A DNA stretch of 13,236 nt from an uncultured Acetobacteraceae bacterium (GCA_937930165.1 CALGVL010000330.1:1-13236); one strand, 5' to 3'; counted from the stretch's first letter, positions 1-7,341 are shown. Made by a program: numbers and translations. Notes: a model not told the origin generated them from the sequence alone.

Positions 1-2
1 CA

Positions 3-695
3 ACAAAGGCAAACCGGCGCTCCGCAACGCCTTTCGCGGCAATCGAAGCCATCAACCCGCGTTTCGCAGAGGTCTCCTATGCCGCCGGACCGCAGGATGC
101 GAAGCGCGCCCTGGTCGTGGTGCAGGAGATCTTCGGCGTGAACCGGCACATGCGCCGGATCTGCGATGATTTCGCGAAGCAGGGCTATGCCGTGATCTGC
201 CCGGCCTTGTTCGACCGGACGCAGCGCGGGGTAGAACTCGGCTATGAGCAGGCCGATGTCGCCCGCGGCCGCGACCTGCGCGGCACCATTGATCCCGGCA
301 AGACGGTGCTGGACATCCTGGCCGCCGCCGCGGCCCTGCCGAAGGCGGCGAAACGCGGCATCGTCGGCTATTGCTGGGGTGGCACCGTCGCCTGGCATGG
401 CGCGACCCGGACCAGCGCCTTCGATGCCGCGGTCGGTTGGTATGGCGGCGGTATTGCCGCGGCGAAGGACGATAAGCCCAACTGCCCGGTGCAGCTGCAT
501 TTCGGTGAGAAGGACGCCTCCATCCCGCTCTCCGATGTCGAGGCGATCCGCGCCGCCCGGCCGGAGGTGGAGATCTTCATCTACCAGGGTGCCGGCCACG
601 GCTTCGGCTGCGAGGAGCGCAGCAGCTACAAGCCCGAGGACGCCGAACTGGCGCAGGAGCGGACCCTGGCCTTCTTCGGCAGGTATCTGGCCTGA
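3..695 (+). CDS. Dienelactone hydrolase family protein (5' end outside window)
   Basis: Alpha/beta hydrolase of the dienelactone hydrolase family; members hydrolyse lactones or esters such as dienelactone in chlorocatechol breakdown, but the substrate here cannot be told. The frame is open from base 3 with no ATG, GTG or TTG until GTG at 117, and that GTG lies inside the conserved first strand (LVVVQEIFGVN), so the true start is upstream of the window. Numbering from GTG-117, the family triad is present: nucleophile Cys86 in GYCWGG, Asp133 in FGEKDASIP, His161 in GAGHGFGC. The C-terminus ends normally at LAFFGRYLA followed by TGA at 693-695. It lies 113 bp before the TRAP operon on the same strand; a functional link is not shown. 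The family is secure, the specificity is not. Confidence 0.88.
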   Translation, partial: TKANRRSATPFAAIEAINPRFAEVSYAAGPQDAKRALVVVQEIFGVNRHMRRICDDFAKQGYAVICPALFDRTQRGVELGYEQADVARGRDLRGTIDPGKTVLDILAAAAALPKAAKRGIVGYCWGGTVAWHGATRTSAFDAAVGWYGGGIAAAKDDKPNCPVQLHFGEKDASIPLSDVEAIRAARPEVEIFIYQGAGHGFGCEERSSYKPEDAELAQERTLAFFGRYLA

Positions 696-761
696 CCTGC
701 CGGGGAGGGGGCCGGAATAACCATCCGATTCCCTCCCGCTGCGGTCTGCGAGTAGTCTTTC

Positions 762-790
762 CCTGGAGCCGGCGGCAACAGCCGGCCAGG
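762..790 (+). other. Inverted repeat upstream of TRAP operon
   Basis: GCCGGC at 768-773 and again at 781-786 pair across a 7-nt loop, with flanking CCTGG and CAGG extending the dyad around a one-base bulge. It lies 18 nt before the binding-protein start, just upstream of the ribosome site GGAGA (about 800-804). It could be a leader hairpin or an operator. No T tract follows, so a terminator for the hydrolase gene is less likely. No convincing -35/-10 pair was seen in 696-808. Confidence 0.35.
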
Positions 791-808
791 AACGTCCAAG
801 GAGAGACC

Positions 809-1801
809 ATGTACCGCAGGACCCTGCTGGGCGGCGCGCTGGCCGCGCCGGCCATTCTCTCCATCCCGGTGCGGGCGCAGGGCGCCATCACCCTGAATGG
901 GGCCTCCCAGTTCAATGACGACCACGCCTTCACCCGGGCGATGGTGCGCTTCGAGGAACTGGTGAAGCAGTATTATGGCAAGCCGATCAATTTCGTGCTG
1001 CACAAGAACAGCAGCCTCGGCCTGGAGAAGCAGTATTTCGAGTATATGGCCCAGGGCAGGGCGGTGGACTATGCCATCGTTTCCCCGGCGCACATGTCCA
1101 CCTTCTCCCGCGCCGCGCCCTTCATCGATGCGCCCTTCATCTTCCACAGCATGAACCACTGGAACCAGGTACTGGACCAGGACCTGTTCAAGCCGGTGGC
1201 CGACGAGATCGAGAAGCGCGCGCGGGTGATGCTGATCGGCTATGGCGGCGGCGGGGTGCGCAACATCTTCGCGACCAGGCCGTTGCGCGACCTGGCCGAT
1301 CTGCGCGGGCTGAAGATCCGGGTGCAGGGCGCCCCGATCTGGAGCCGTGCCTTCACCGCCGCCGGCATGTCGCCGACCGTCATCGCCTATAACGAGATCT
1401 ACAACGCCATCCAGAACAACGTCATCGAGGCCGGCGAGAACGAGGCCGCCGGTGTCGAGCAGATGCGCTTCTTCGAAGTGGCGCCGCAGCTGGCCATGAC
1501 CCAGCACGCCATCACCATCCGGCCGCTCTGCTTCTCCTCGGCCAGTTTCGCGCGGCTGCCAGGCGATCTCCAGGCGGCCATCCGCCGCGCCGGCAAGGAG
1601 GCGGGCACCTTCGGCCGGCAGATCGAATCCAGCGAGGATGCGGCGAAGCTGGAGGCGCTGGAGAAGGCCGGCAAGCTGCAACGCGTCGAGTTCACCGAGC
1701 GCGCCGAGATGAAGCGCCTGGTGGACCCGGTCATGCAGGCCTACGCGAAGGAGATCGGCGCCGATCCCATCCTGCAGAAGATCAACGCCCTTTCGGCCTG
1801 A
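809..1801 (+). CDS. dctP: TRAP transporter substrate-binding protein, DctP family
   Basis: Periplasmic receptor of a tripartite ATP-independent periplasmic (TRAP) transporter, 330 aa, normal length. It would deliver a substrate, usually a carboxylate, to the permeases encoded just downstream. The N-terminus has a signal peptide with a twin-arginine-like YRRTLL at 2-7 and a hydrophobic stretch 8-20; cleavage is likely after VRA (residue 23) or nearby. The family's carboxylate-contacting arginine is present as Arg171 in GLKIRVQ, and the hinge region NEIYNAIQNNVIEAGENEAAG (195-215) keeps the typical E-N pair at 210-211. The ATG is supported by GGAGA about 5 nt upstream. The gene is first of a three-gene operon. 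The ligand cannot be predicted from sequence alone; the protein is a DctP-family homologue, not proven to carry C4-dicarboxylates. Confidence 0.93.
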   Translation: MYRRTLLGGALAAPAILSIPVRAQGAITLNGASQFNDDHAFTRAMVRFEELVKQYYGKPINFVLHKNSSLGLEKQYFEYMAQGRAVDYAIVSPAHMSTFSRAAPFIDAPFIFHSMNHWNQVLDQDLFKPVADEIEKRARVMLIGYGGGGVRNIFATRPLRDLADLRGLKIRVQGAPIWSRAFTAAGMSPTVIAYNEIYNAIQNNVIEAGENEAAGVEQMRFFEVAPQLAMTQHAITIRPLCFSSASFARLPGDLQAAIRRAGKEAGTFGRQIESSEDAAKLEALEKAGKLQRVEFTERAEMKRLVDPVMQAYAKEIGADPILQKINALSA

Positions 1802-1851
1802 ACCCGCAACCGGCGGGGGTGGCGCGCCGCGCCCCGCATCCCGCTTCCATC

Positions 1852-1856
1852 AGGAG
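1852..1856 (+). promoter_or_regulatory. Ribosome binding site fixing the DctQ start
   Basis: AGGAG sits 5 nt before ATG 1862. An in-frame GTG at 1856 overlaps the AGGAG itself, so it cannot use this site; this selects ATG 1862. Confidence 0.7.
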
Positions 1857-1861
1857 TGCCC

Positions 1862-2374
1862 ATGGTTCAGCCACCGAAGGGTGCGCTCGGCCTGCTGCGC
1901 CGGGTGAACGATGGTCTCGCGCGTTGCATCGCCCTGCTGCTGATTCTCAGTGTCGGCGTGCTGGTCATCCCGGTCAGCCTGCAGATCTTCTCCCGCTACA
2001 CCTCCCTCATCCCCTCCTACATCTGGACCGAGGAGCTGGCGCGCTTCTGCCTGATCTACTCCATCATGCTCGGCGCCATGCTGGCGGTGCGGGAGGGCAC
2101 GCATTTCGTCGTGGATGTCTTCCCGCGCCTCACCCCGCGCGGGGAGGCGAAGGTGGAGCTCTTCGCCGGCAGCTTCGTGCTGGTCTTCGCCTTCGTCTTT
2201 CTCTGGTGGGGCTGGGAGTTCACCGAATTCGCCTTCTACCGGATCAGCGAACTGGCCGAGCTGCCGCTCTGGATGATCCACATCGTCTGGCCGGTGGCGG
2301 GCCTGGTCTGGATCCTGTTCCAGGCCGAGCGCATGGCCCGGGCCATTGCGGTGCTGCGGGGAGAGCCGGTGTGA
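1862..2374 (+). CDS. dctQ: TRAP transporter small permease, DctQ family
   Basis: Small membrane subunit of the TRAP transporter, 170 aa. Four predicted transmembrane helices (about 20-42, 57-76, 98-119 and 138-156) match the family topology. The family signature is clear: FSRY at 43-46, then WTEELARF at 55-62, GAMLAVREGTHF at 71-82. It follows dctP by 60 bp and overlaps the large permease gene by one base (TGATG at 2372-2376), a typical translational-coupling arrangement. Role by family: it stabilises the large permease and docks the binding protein in the inner membrane. Nothing unusual seen. Confidence 0.92.
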   Translation: MVQPPKGALGLLRRVNDGLARCIALLLILSVGVLVIPVSLQIFSRYTSLIPSYIWTEELARFCLIYSIMLGAMLAVREGTHFVVDVFPRLTPRGEAKVELFAGSFVLVFAFVFLWWGWEFTEFAFYRISELAELPLWMIHIVWPVAGLVWILFQAERMARAIAVLRGEPV

Positions 2375-3693
2375 TGGGCGGCAATGTCCTGGCGCCCGGC
2401 ACCGCCGCGGCCATTCTGTTCGGCATCTTCTTCCTGCTGCTGGTGCTGCGCGTGCCGGTAGCGGTCTCGCTCGGCCTCGCCTGCCTGCCGATCCTGCTGA
2501 TCGAGCCGCGACTCTCGCCCATGATGCTCGCGCAGGAGACCTTCAACGCCTATAACAGCTTCATCCTGCTGGCGGTGCCCTTCTTTCTGCTGACCGCCAA
2601 CCTGATGAACATAGGCGGCATCACCGACCGGCTGGTGACCTTCTCCCGTGCCCTGGTCGGGCATTTCCCCGGAGGGCTGGCGCAGATCAACGTCGTGCTG
2701 TCCTTCTTCTTCGCCGGCATTTCCGGCAGCAGCACCGCCGACGCCGCCTCCCAGTCCAAGATCTTCATCGAGGCGCAGCGGAAGGAGGGCTATGACGACA
2801 GCTTCAGCGTCGCCATCACCGCCGTCTCCGCGGTGCTGGCGGTCATCATTCCGCCCTCCATCCTGATGATCGTCTGGGGCGGGGTGCTGACCGTCTCCAT
2901 CGGCGCCCTGTTCCTGGCGGGCATCGTCCCCGGCCTGCTGATCGGCCTGGTACAGATGGCGACCGTCCATGCCTATGCGAAGCTGCGCGGCTATCCCACT
3001 TACCGCCGCGCGACCCTGGGGCAGGTGGTGCGCAGCTTTCTCGTCTCCGTCCCCGCCCTGACCACGCCGATGATCATCGTCGGCGGCAAGATCTTCGGCT
3101 GGTTCACTGCCACCGAGAGCGCCTGCATCGCCGTGCTCTATGCCGGCTTCCTCTCCCTCCTCGTCTACCGGGAGATGGACTGGAAGGGGCTGGTGAATGC
3201 GCTGGGCGATACCGGGCGGCTGGCCGGCGTCGCCCTGTTCTGCGTCGGCACGGCGAGCTGCTTCGGCTGGCTGCTCGCCTATTACGAGATCCCGAAAGCG
3301 TTGCTGGCCAGCGTGCAGGGCTGGGGCATGGGGCCGGTCGGCGCCGGCTTCTTCATCGCCAGCGTCTTCCTGGTAGTGGGCTGCTTCCTGGATGCCATCC
3401 CGGCCATCATCATCGTCGGCTCCATCCTGCAGCCGCTTGCCATCGGGGTGGGGATCGACCCGGTGCATTTCGCCATGATCGGCATCATCTCCCTGGCCTT
3501 CGGGCTGGTGACGCCGCCCTACGGGCTGTGCCTGATGATCGCCTGCTCGGTGGCCGGGATACGGATCGGCGACGCGCTGAAGGACACCTGCATTATGCTG
3601 CTGCCGATGCTGGGGGTGCTGGCGCTGGTCATCCTCTTCCCCTCCATCGTGCTGTTCCTGCCGGGGCTGATCTCCCCCGAATTCCTCCGCTGA
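2374..3693 (+). CDS. dctM: TRAP transporter large permease, DctM family
   Basis: Large ion-coupled permease of the TRAP system, 439 aa with about 12 hydrophobic segments, the usual DctM size. Conserved features visible: AGISGSSTADAA at 114-125, IIPPS at 158-162, a FTATES turn at 244-249, and the second half repeat with DAIPAI at 340-345 and FGLVTPPYG at 376-384. The ATG at 2374 shares its A with the dctQ stop and has GGGGAGAG shortly upstream inside dctQ. The same frame is open back to 1819, but that upstream stretch is only a shadow of dctQ. Family knowledge: TRAP permeases are driven by a sodium or proton gradient. The substrate is unknown. Confidence 0.94.
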   Translation: MGGNVLAPGTAAAILFGIFFLLLVLRVPVAVSLGLACLPILLIEPRLSPMMLAQETFNAYNSFILLAVPFFLLTANLMNIGGITDRLVTFSRALVGHFPGGLAQINVVLSFFFAGISGSSTADAASQSKIFIEAQRKEGYDDSFSVAITAVSAVLAVIIPPSILMIVWGGVLTVSIGALFLAGIVPGLLIGLVQMATVHAYAKLRGYPTYRRATLGQVVRSFLVSVPALTTPMIIVGGKIFGWFTATESACIAVLYAGFLSLLVYREMDWKGLVNALGDTGRLAGVALFCVGTASCFGWLLAYYEIPKALLASVQGWGMGPVGAGFFIASVFLVVGCFLDAIPAIIIVGSILQPLAIGVGIDPVHFAMIGIISLAFGLVTPPYGLCLMIACSVAGIRIGDALKDTCIMLLPMLGVLALVILFPSIVLFLPGLISPEFLR

Positions 3694-3701
3694 CCGGCCG
3701 G

Positions 3702-3729
3702 CTGCCGCACCCCTGTGCCGGCGCGGCAG
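3702..3729 (+). terminator. Possible terminator hairpin after dctM
   Basis: CTGCCGC (3702-3708) pairs with GCGGCAG (3723-3729) across a 14-nt loop, starting 8 bases after the dctM stop. There is no following T run, so it may be a 3'-end stabiliser rather than a true intrinsic terminator. Confidence 0.3.
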
Positions 3730-3794
3730 TCCGGAACCGGAGCAGCCCGGTCACGTTCCCTGCCCGAATCGGCATGGTGCCGAGAGGGAACCCC

Positions 3795-3947
3795 ATGTCC
3801 ATTATCTGGATCGTCATCCTGCTCATCGTCCTACTGGCGGTGCTGCCGACATGGCCCTACAGCGCCGGCTGGGGCTATTTCCCGTCCGGCCTTCTCGGCC
3901 TCATCCTCATCGTCATAGTCATCCTGGCCCTGATGGGCCGTCTCTGA
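3795..3947 (+). CDS. DUF3309 family small membrane protein
   Basis: A 50-aa protein made of two hydrophobic helices (about 2-17 and 32-47) joined by a conserved aromatic and glycine turn, LPTWPYSAGWGYFPSG at 17-32. This is the hallmark of the DUF3309 family of tiny proteobacterial membrane proteins, whose function is unknown. The ATG follows a purine-rich GAGAGGGAA at 3782-3790. It lies 101 bp after dctM on the same strand and is followed by a decayed gene, so it may be transcribed alone or by read-through from the TRAP operon. Family recognition is from the motif; no role should be inferred. Confidence 0.85.
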   Translation: MSIIWIVILLIVLLAVLPTWPYSAGWGYFPSGLLGLILIVIVILALMGRL

Positions 3948-3954
3948 CGGCGGG

Positions 3955-4475
3955 ATGCCGGAATCGCAGAGCGGAACGACCCGCAGGGTTGCGATCGCCG
4001 GGCGCCGCTACGCACTGACCAGCGACCCGGAGGACAGCTTCCAGGATGTGTCCCGGCACGCGAAGGGCGTGCGGGCCCTGCACTCGGTCGCGGCGGCGCT
4101 GCTGCCGCTGGGCCGGGTGATCGCGGCGGAGCCCTCGCCCCGCAGCCTATGCGCCCTGAGGCAGAATGTGGCGGCAAACGGCCTGGGGGACCGCATTACC
4201 ATTGAGTCGGCGGCGCGGCGATCGCCCGCTACCGGCCGATCCCCATCGTCGAGTTCAACGCCTGGACCATCCTGTGCAACCGCAACCGGAACCCGCGGGA
4301 GGTGCTGGAGGACTGGCTGGCCCGCTTTCCGGTGGTCCATGCCATCCGCGACACGGTCCCGCCGGAGCGGATCACGCCGGATGGCGCCCTGGCCTTCCTG
4401 TACGACCATCTGGTGCAGCGCCGCTGCCCGAATGACCTGGTCCTGGGCTTCGATGCAGGCTGGACCGCCCGCTGG
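3955..4475 (+). pseudogene. Degraded FkbM-family methyltransferase (internal deletion and frame break)
   Basis: Two pieces of one methyltransferase lie in different frames. From ATG 3955, about 84 residues resemble the N-terminal half: GRRYALTSD, then GRVIAAEPSPRSL, then NVAANGLGDRITI. The place where the SAM-binding loop DVGANxG is expected reads DVSRHAKG, so the key glycines are lost. From about 4206 a second frame resumes with the family's C-terminal part: AIARYRPIPIVEFNAW, then a GALAFLYDHLVQRRCPNDLVL tail ending near 4475. The intervening segment, including the usual D-V-E-G region, is missing; the join is near 4203-4220, where the second frame has a TGA just upstream. The second frame has no stop until 6218, far inside the opposite-strand ATPase gene. 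By family, an intact enzyme would O-methylate a sugar or lipid-linked substrate. It is most likely inactive. Confidence 0.72.
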
Positions 4476-4512
4476 CGCCCGCCGCCCGGAGCCGGGCAGC
4501 GGCGATCCTTGG

Positions 4513-4537
4513 CCCCTCCCCGCGGGCCGGGGAGGGG
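4513..4537 (-). terminator. Possible terminator hairpin after the AAA ATPase gene
   Basis: CCCCTCCCC (4513-4521) and GGGGAGGGG (4529-4537) form a perfect 9-bp stem with a 7-nt loop, beginning 10 nt past the stop of the minus-strand ATPase gene. No T run follows on that strand, so the call rests on position and stem strength only. Confidence 0.4.
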
Positions 4538-4547
4538 AGGGGGGTCC

Positions 4548-6056
4548 TCAGTGCGCCTCGGCCAGCGCCGCCTCCGCCGCCACGCCGAGGCACTCCTCCA
4601 GCGAGGCGCGCAGCCGGCGCAGGTTGCGGTGCCGGGCGAAGCTGCGGCGCAGCGCGTCCTGCGTCTCCGGCTCCAGCCGCGGCAGGTCGTCCGCGGTGCA
4701 GCCCATATCGGCGGCGATGCCCCCGAGCAGCCCCTGCATGACGGAGGGGAAGGCGCTGGCCGGCGGCGGCTCGATCTGGTGGACCGAGATGCGGGAGAGC
4801 AGCGGCGCCGGGATGCCGCGCGTCTCGTTGGCCGCCATGATCCACAGCACATGCCGCAGATCGGCGGTCGTCCGCAGGCATTCGTCGAACCAGGCGGAGG
4901 CGCTCTCCGGCTCGATCATCGCCAGCAGGGTGTCATGGACGCGGCCATTGCTCTCCCGCTGGCCGCCAGCCTTCTCGACCTCGTCGAGGAAGAAGACCGG
5001 GTTCGGGGCGGAAAGCCGGGCCATCTCGGCGATCGGCCAGGCCGGGGTCGCCGCGCTCCAGCCGCGGGCAGTGCCCTGCAGGCAGCGATTGTCAGTGGCG
5101 CCGCCCAGGTTGAGGCTGGAGAAGGGCAGGTCCAGTGCCTGCGCCAGCCGCCGGGCGAACCAAGTCTTGCCCACGCCCGGGGCGCCGACCAGCAGGATCG
5201 GCCGCAGTCGCGGGGAGGGGCGGCCGGCATGCGCGGCCAGGGCCAGGGTGCGCCGGATCTCGGCGATCGGCGCGGCGAAGGCGGGCGCGGCCTCGGCCAG
5301 GGCGATGAGGCGCTTCCCGGCATCGCGCGGCACCCGCCGCAGCGGCATCGGCGCGGCGAGCGGCTGGTAGTGCTGCCATTCCGGCCGGTCATTCGGCGGC
5401 TCGAAGGGCTGCAGCACGGTCACGGCCGGGCCATCCGCAGGCTGCGGCCGGGCCGCGGCCGGTGCGGACGGCGCGGCGGGGGCAACCGTTGGTTCGGGTC
5501 GGTCGAGCATGTCCGCGATGCGGAAGGACAGGGGCCGGCCGCTATCCCCGCTCGGGACGAAGCGCAGCCAGAGATCCGCCGCCAGCCGGGCGGCCAGCAC
5601 GAAGCGGCGCAGCCGGGCCGACGCTGCGGTGGCATTGGCCAGGCTGCGGGCTTCCGCATGCAGGCGGTGCTGCAGGGCCTCGATGCAGGCCAGGGCGGCT
5701 TGGCGGCAGAGCGGCCCGCCGCGCTCGGCGACGATGCGGGTCGCGGCCAGCACCAGGTCGGGGCCCTGGGCGAATCGGTGCGCGATGGGCGCGAAGTTCG
5801 CGGCGAAATCCAGCAGCCCGGCATCGTCGCCGGGGCGCATGGCGCGCTCCCCCACCCGGGCGGGGAAGAAGGGGGAGCGCAGATGCTCCAGCAGCGCCGC
5901 TTCCAGCGCCGCGATCTCTTGCCGCTCGATGACCAGCCAGAGGCAGAGTGGCGGGGTGGTCTCGTCACCGAACAGCATGATGGCGCCGCTGGTGCCGGGC
6001 TCGGCCACGGGTTGGCTGGAGGGGAAGCTGTGGTTGTCGAGGATCGTATCGGGCAA
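4548..6056 (-). CDS. Lon-like AAA+ ATPase without protease domain
   Basis: A 502-aa protein whose C-terminal part is an AAA+ ATPase closest in pattern to the Lon ATPase module. Walker A is GAPGVGKT at 291-298; the following NLGGATDNRCLQGTARGW (316-333) corresponds to the Lon segment after strand 2; Walker B is VFFLDEVEK at 354-362; sensor 1 Asn410 is in IMAANET; the arginine finger is Arg422 in PLLSRISV. The protein ends at about 80 residues of small alpha-helical lid and has no Lon Ser-Lys peptidase domain. Residues 1-190 are a helical region I do not recognise, followed by an Ala/Pro linker (about 187-215). The first start in the open frame is TTG at 6056 with no good ribosome site; ATG at 5978 (residue 27) is an alternative. 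Likely an ATP-driven remodelling factor; client unknown. It is alone on its strand between mtnP and the pseudogene. Confidence 0.85.
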   Translation of the reverse strand: MPDTILDNHSFPSSQPVAEPGTSGAIMLFGDETTPPLCLWLVIERQEIAALEAALLEHLRSPFFPARVGERAMRPGDDAGLLDFAANFAPIAHRFAQGPDLVLAATRIVAERGGPLCRQAALACIEALQHRLHAEARSLANATAASARLRRFVLAARLAADLWLRFVPSGDSGRPLSFRIADMLDRPEPTVAPAAPSAPAAARPQPADGPAVTVLQPFEPPNDRPEWQHYQPLAAPMPLRRVPRDAGKRLIALAEAAPAFAAPIAEIRRTLALAAHAGRPSPRLRPILLVGAPGVGKTWFARRLAQALDLPFSSLNLGGATDNRCLQGTARGWSAATPAWPIAEMARLSAPNPVFFLDEVEKAGGQRESNGRVHDTLLAMIEPESASAWFDECLRTTADLRHVLWIMAANETRGIPAPLLSRISVHQIEPPPASAFPSVMQGLLGGIAADMGCTADDLPRLEPETQDALRRSFARHRNLRRLRASLEECLGVAAEAALAEAH

Positions 6057-6119
6057 TGTCCGGGCTCACTCACGGAGGCTCACGGGAAGGAGAGCCAAGA
6101 AAACATCGTATGCCGTGTT

Positions 6120-6136
6120 TGTGAATACAATTCTCA
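6120..6136 (-). promoter_or_regulatory. A/T-rich dyad, possible Fur-like operator
   Basis: TGTGAAT (6120-6126) and ATTCTCA (6130-6136) form an inverted repeat with one mismatch around ACA. On the minus strand it reads TGAGAAT TGT ATTCACA, partly resembling the Fur box. It is centred about 70 nt upstream of the ATPase start. The resemblance is imperfect, so this is a hint only. Confidence 0.25.
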
Positions 6137-6157
6137 TTCCGGTTCGCTGCTCCCTTT

Positions 6158-6173
6158 CCTGTGTTGCCACAGG
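6158..6173. other. Perfect 6-bp inverted repeat
   Basis: CCTGTG (6158-6163) and CACAGG (6168-6173) are perfect inverted copies around TTGC. The element lies 22 bp from the A/T-rich dyad, in the presumed control region of the ATPase gene. It could be a protein-binding site or a small hairpin. Confidence 0.3.
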
Positions 6174-6262
6174 GCCAACCGGAACAATGCCGCCCCGGGG
6201 GCCCGAAACCCCCCGTAGCAAAGCAGGCAGGGCGCCACTGTTAGGGGCGCCACAGCGGGCAA

Positions 6263-7156
6263 TTATATGAGGTTGTGCCCCAGCACCCGGCCGGCCACCG
6301 CGTCCAGCTTCGCAAGCAGGGCAGGGTCGCGTTTTTCGGGGGCGGTGATGATGGCATTGTCCAGGGCGCGGTCGCAGCCGGCAGGGCAGGGGCCGCGCCG
6401 GACGCCCAGCGCCGGCACCACGGCCTTCACCAGGGCCCGCGCCTTTTCGGCGTTGCCGAGCAGGACCTTCACCACCTGGTCGACCGTCACATGGTCATGG
6501 TCCGGGTGCCAGCAGTCGAAATCCGTGACCATGGCGACGGTGGCGTAGCAAAGCTCCGCCTCCCGCGCGAGTTTCGCTTCCGGCATGTTGGTCATGCCGA
6601 TCACGCTGCAGCCCCACTGCCGGTAGAGCTCGCTCTCCGCCCTGGTGCTGAATTGCGGGCCTTCCATGACGAGATAGGTGCCGCCGCGGGTGACCGGCAG
6701 CGAGAGGCCGCGCGCCGCCGCCTCCAGCGCATCGCCGAGTCGCGGGCAGACCGGATGCGCCACAGAGACATGCGCGACGCAGCCGGTGCCGAAGAAGCTC
6801 TTCTGCCGGGCGAAGGTGCGGTCGATGAATTGATCCACAATGACGAAATGACCCGGCGGCAGATCCTCCCGCAGGGAACCGACGGCGGAGAGGGAGATGA
6901 TTTCCGTGACGCCGGACCGCTTCAGCGCGTCAATATTGGCGCGGTAATTCAGCTCCGAGGGCGGGGTCGGATGGCCACGGCCATGGCGCGGCAGGAAGAC
7001 GCAGCGGACCCCGGCGAGGCGGCCGAAGAGCAACTCGTCCGAGGGCTCGCCCCAGGGGGTTTCCACCCGGCGCCATTCCCGCTCCTCCAGCCCATCGATG
7101 TCGTAGAGGCCGGATCCGCCGATCAGGCCGATCACGGGTTCGATGATGTCAGGCAT
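6263..7156 (-). CDS. mtnP: S-methyl-5'-thioadenosine phosphorylase
   Basis: A 297-aa cytosolic enzyme of the PNP/MTAP phosphorylase family. It cleaves 5'-methylthioadenosine with phosphate to adenine and 5-methylthioribose-1-phosphate, recycling the by-product of polyamine and homoserine-lactone synthesis. Motifs: phosphate loop GLIGGSGLYDI at 10-20, PRHGRGH at 57-62 region, SAVGSL at 90-95, YLVMEGPQFSTRAES at 161-175, GMTNMPEAKLAREAELCYA at 187-205, and TDFDCWH at 211-217. The Asp212/Asp214 pair matches the adenine-selecting aspartates of MTAP rather than the Asn of guanine/hypoxanthine PNPs. The start is ATG 7156, with GGAG 8 nt upstream; the frame is open 45 bases further but lacks support. 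No other methionine-salvage gene is in the window. It stands divergent from the small lipoprotein gene. Confidence 0.95.
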   Translation of the reverse strand: MPDIIEPVIGLIGGSGLYDIDGLEEREWRRVETPWGEPSDELLFGRLAGVRCVFLPRHGRGHPTPPSELNYRANIDALKRSGVTEIISLSAVGSLREDLPPGHFVIVDQFIDRTFARQKSFFGTGCVAHVSVAHPVCPRLGDALEAAARGLSLPVTRGGTYLVMEGPQFSTRAESELYRQWGCSVIGMTNMPEAKLAREAELCYATVAMVTDFDCWHPDHDHVTVDQVVKVLLGNAEKARALVKAVVPALGVRRGPCPAGCDRALDNAIITAPEKRDPALLAKLDAVAGRVLGHNLI

Positions 7157-7341
7157 GGGGGCGGCTCCGTCACGGGAAAGACGGTGGGGTTCTAGACACA
7201 TCGCCAGGAGGCGTCATCGCCCTCGCGCGTGGCACGGGCGGCATGCATCGCAGGGTGCGGCCGGGCGAGGGCCGAATCGTGGCCGGGACGGGGCCGCCAT
7301 GGCATCATTCCGCGAGTGCCGCCTGGTGGCGGGACCCGAAC

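Larger units (their letters stand above)
6057..6262. other. 206-bp gap between mtnP and the AAA ATPase gene
   Basis: No coding sequence supported. It is more A/T-rich in its left half than the rest of the window and contains two dyads (see the entries at 6120-6136 and 6158-6173). G/C-rich repeats just past the mtnP stop (GGCGCC at about 6232 and 6246, a GGGGG/CCCCC pair near 6197-6213) could terminate mtnP. Any promoter of the ATPase gene should lie here, but no clear -35/-10 pair was found. Confidence 0.4.

Noticed and set aside
117..695. GTG 117 as the true start of the hydrolase gene
   Set aside because: It falls within the conserved LVVVQEIFG strand, and the frame continues upstream to the window edge, so an upstream start is required by the fold.
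1819..2373. Extended N-terminus for the large TRAP permease
   Set aside because: The open frame upstream of ATG 2374 overlaps dctQ in another frame and lacks membrane character; the family length of about 430-440 aa fits ATG 2374.
2236..3468. 410-codon minus-strand frame opposite dctM
   Set aside because: Gln/Asp/Gly-rich nonsense translation opposite a membrane protein gene with intact DctM motifs.
4302..6218. 638-codon open frame on the + strand
   Set aside because: Its first ~58 codons are the C-terminal part of the FkbM remnant; the rest is antisense to the AAA ATPase gene and reads as low-complexity Arg/Gly/Ala sequence produced by GC-rich codon bias.
6275..7195. 306-codon + strand frame opposite mtnP
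   Set aside because: Antisense shadow of a gene with complete phosphorylase motifs; no ribosome site and no domain.
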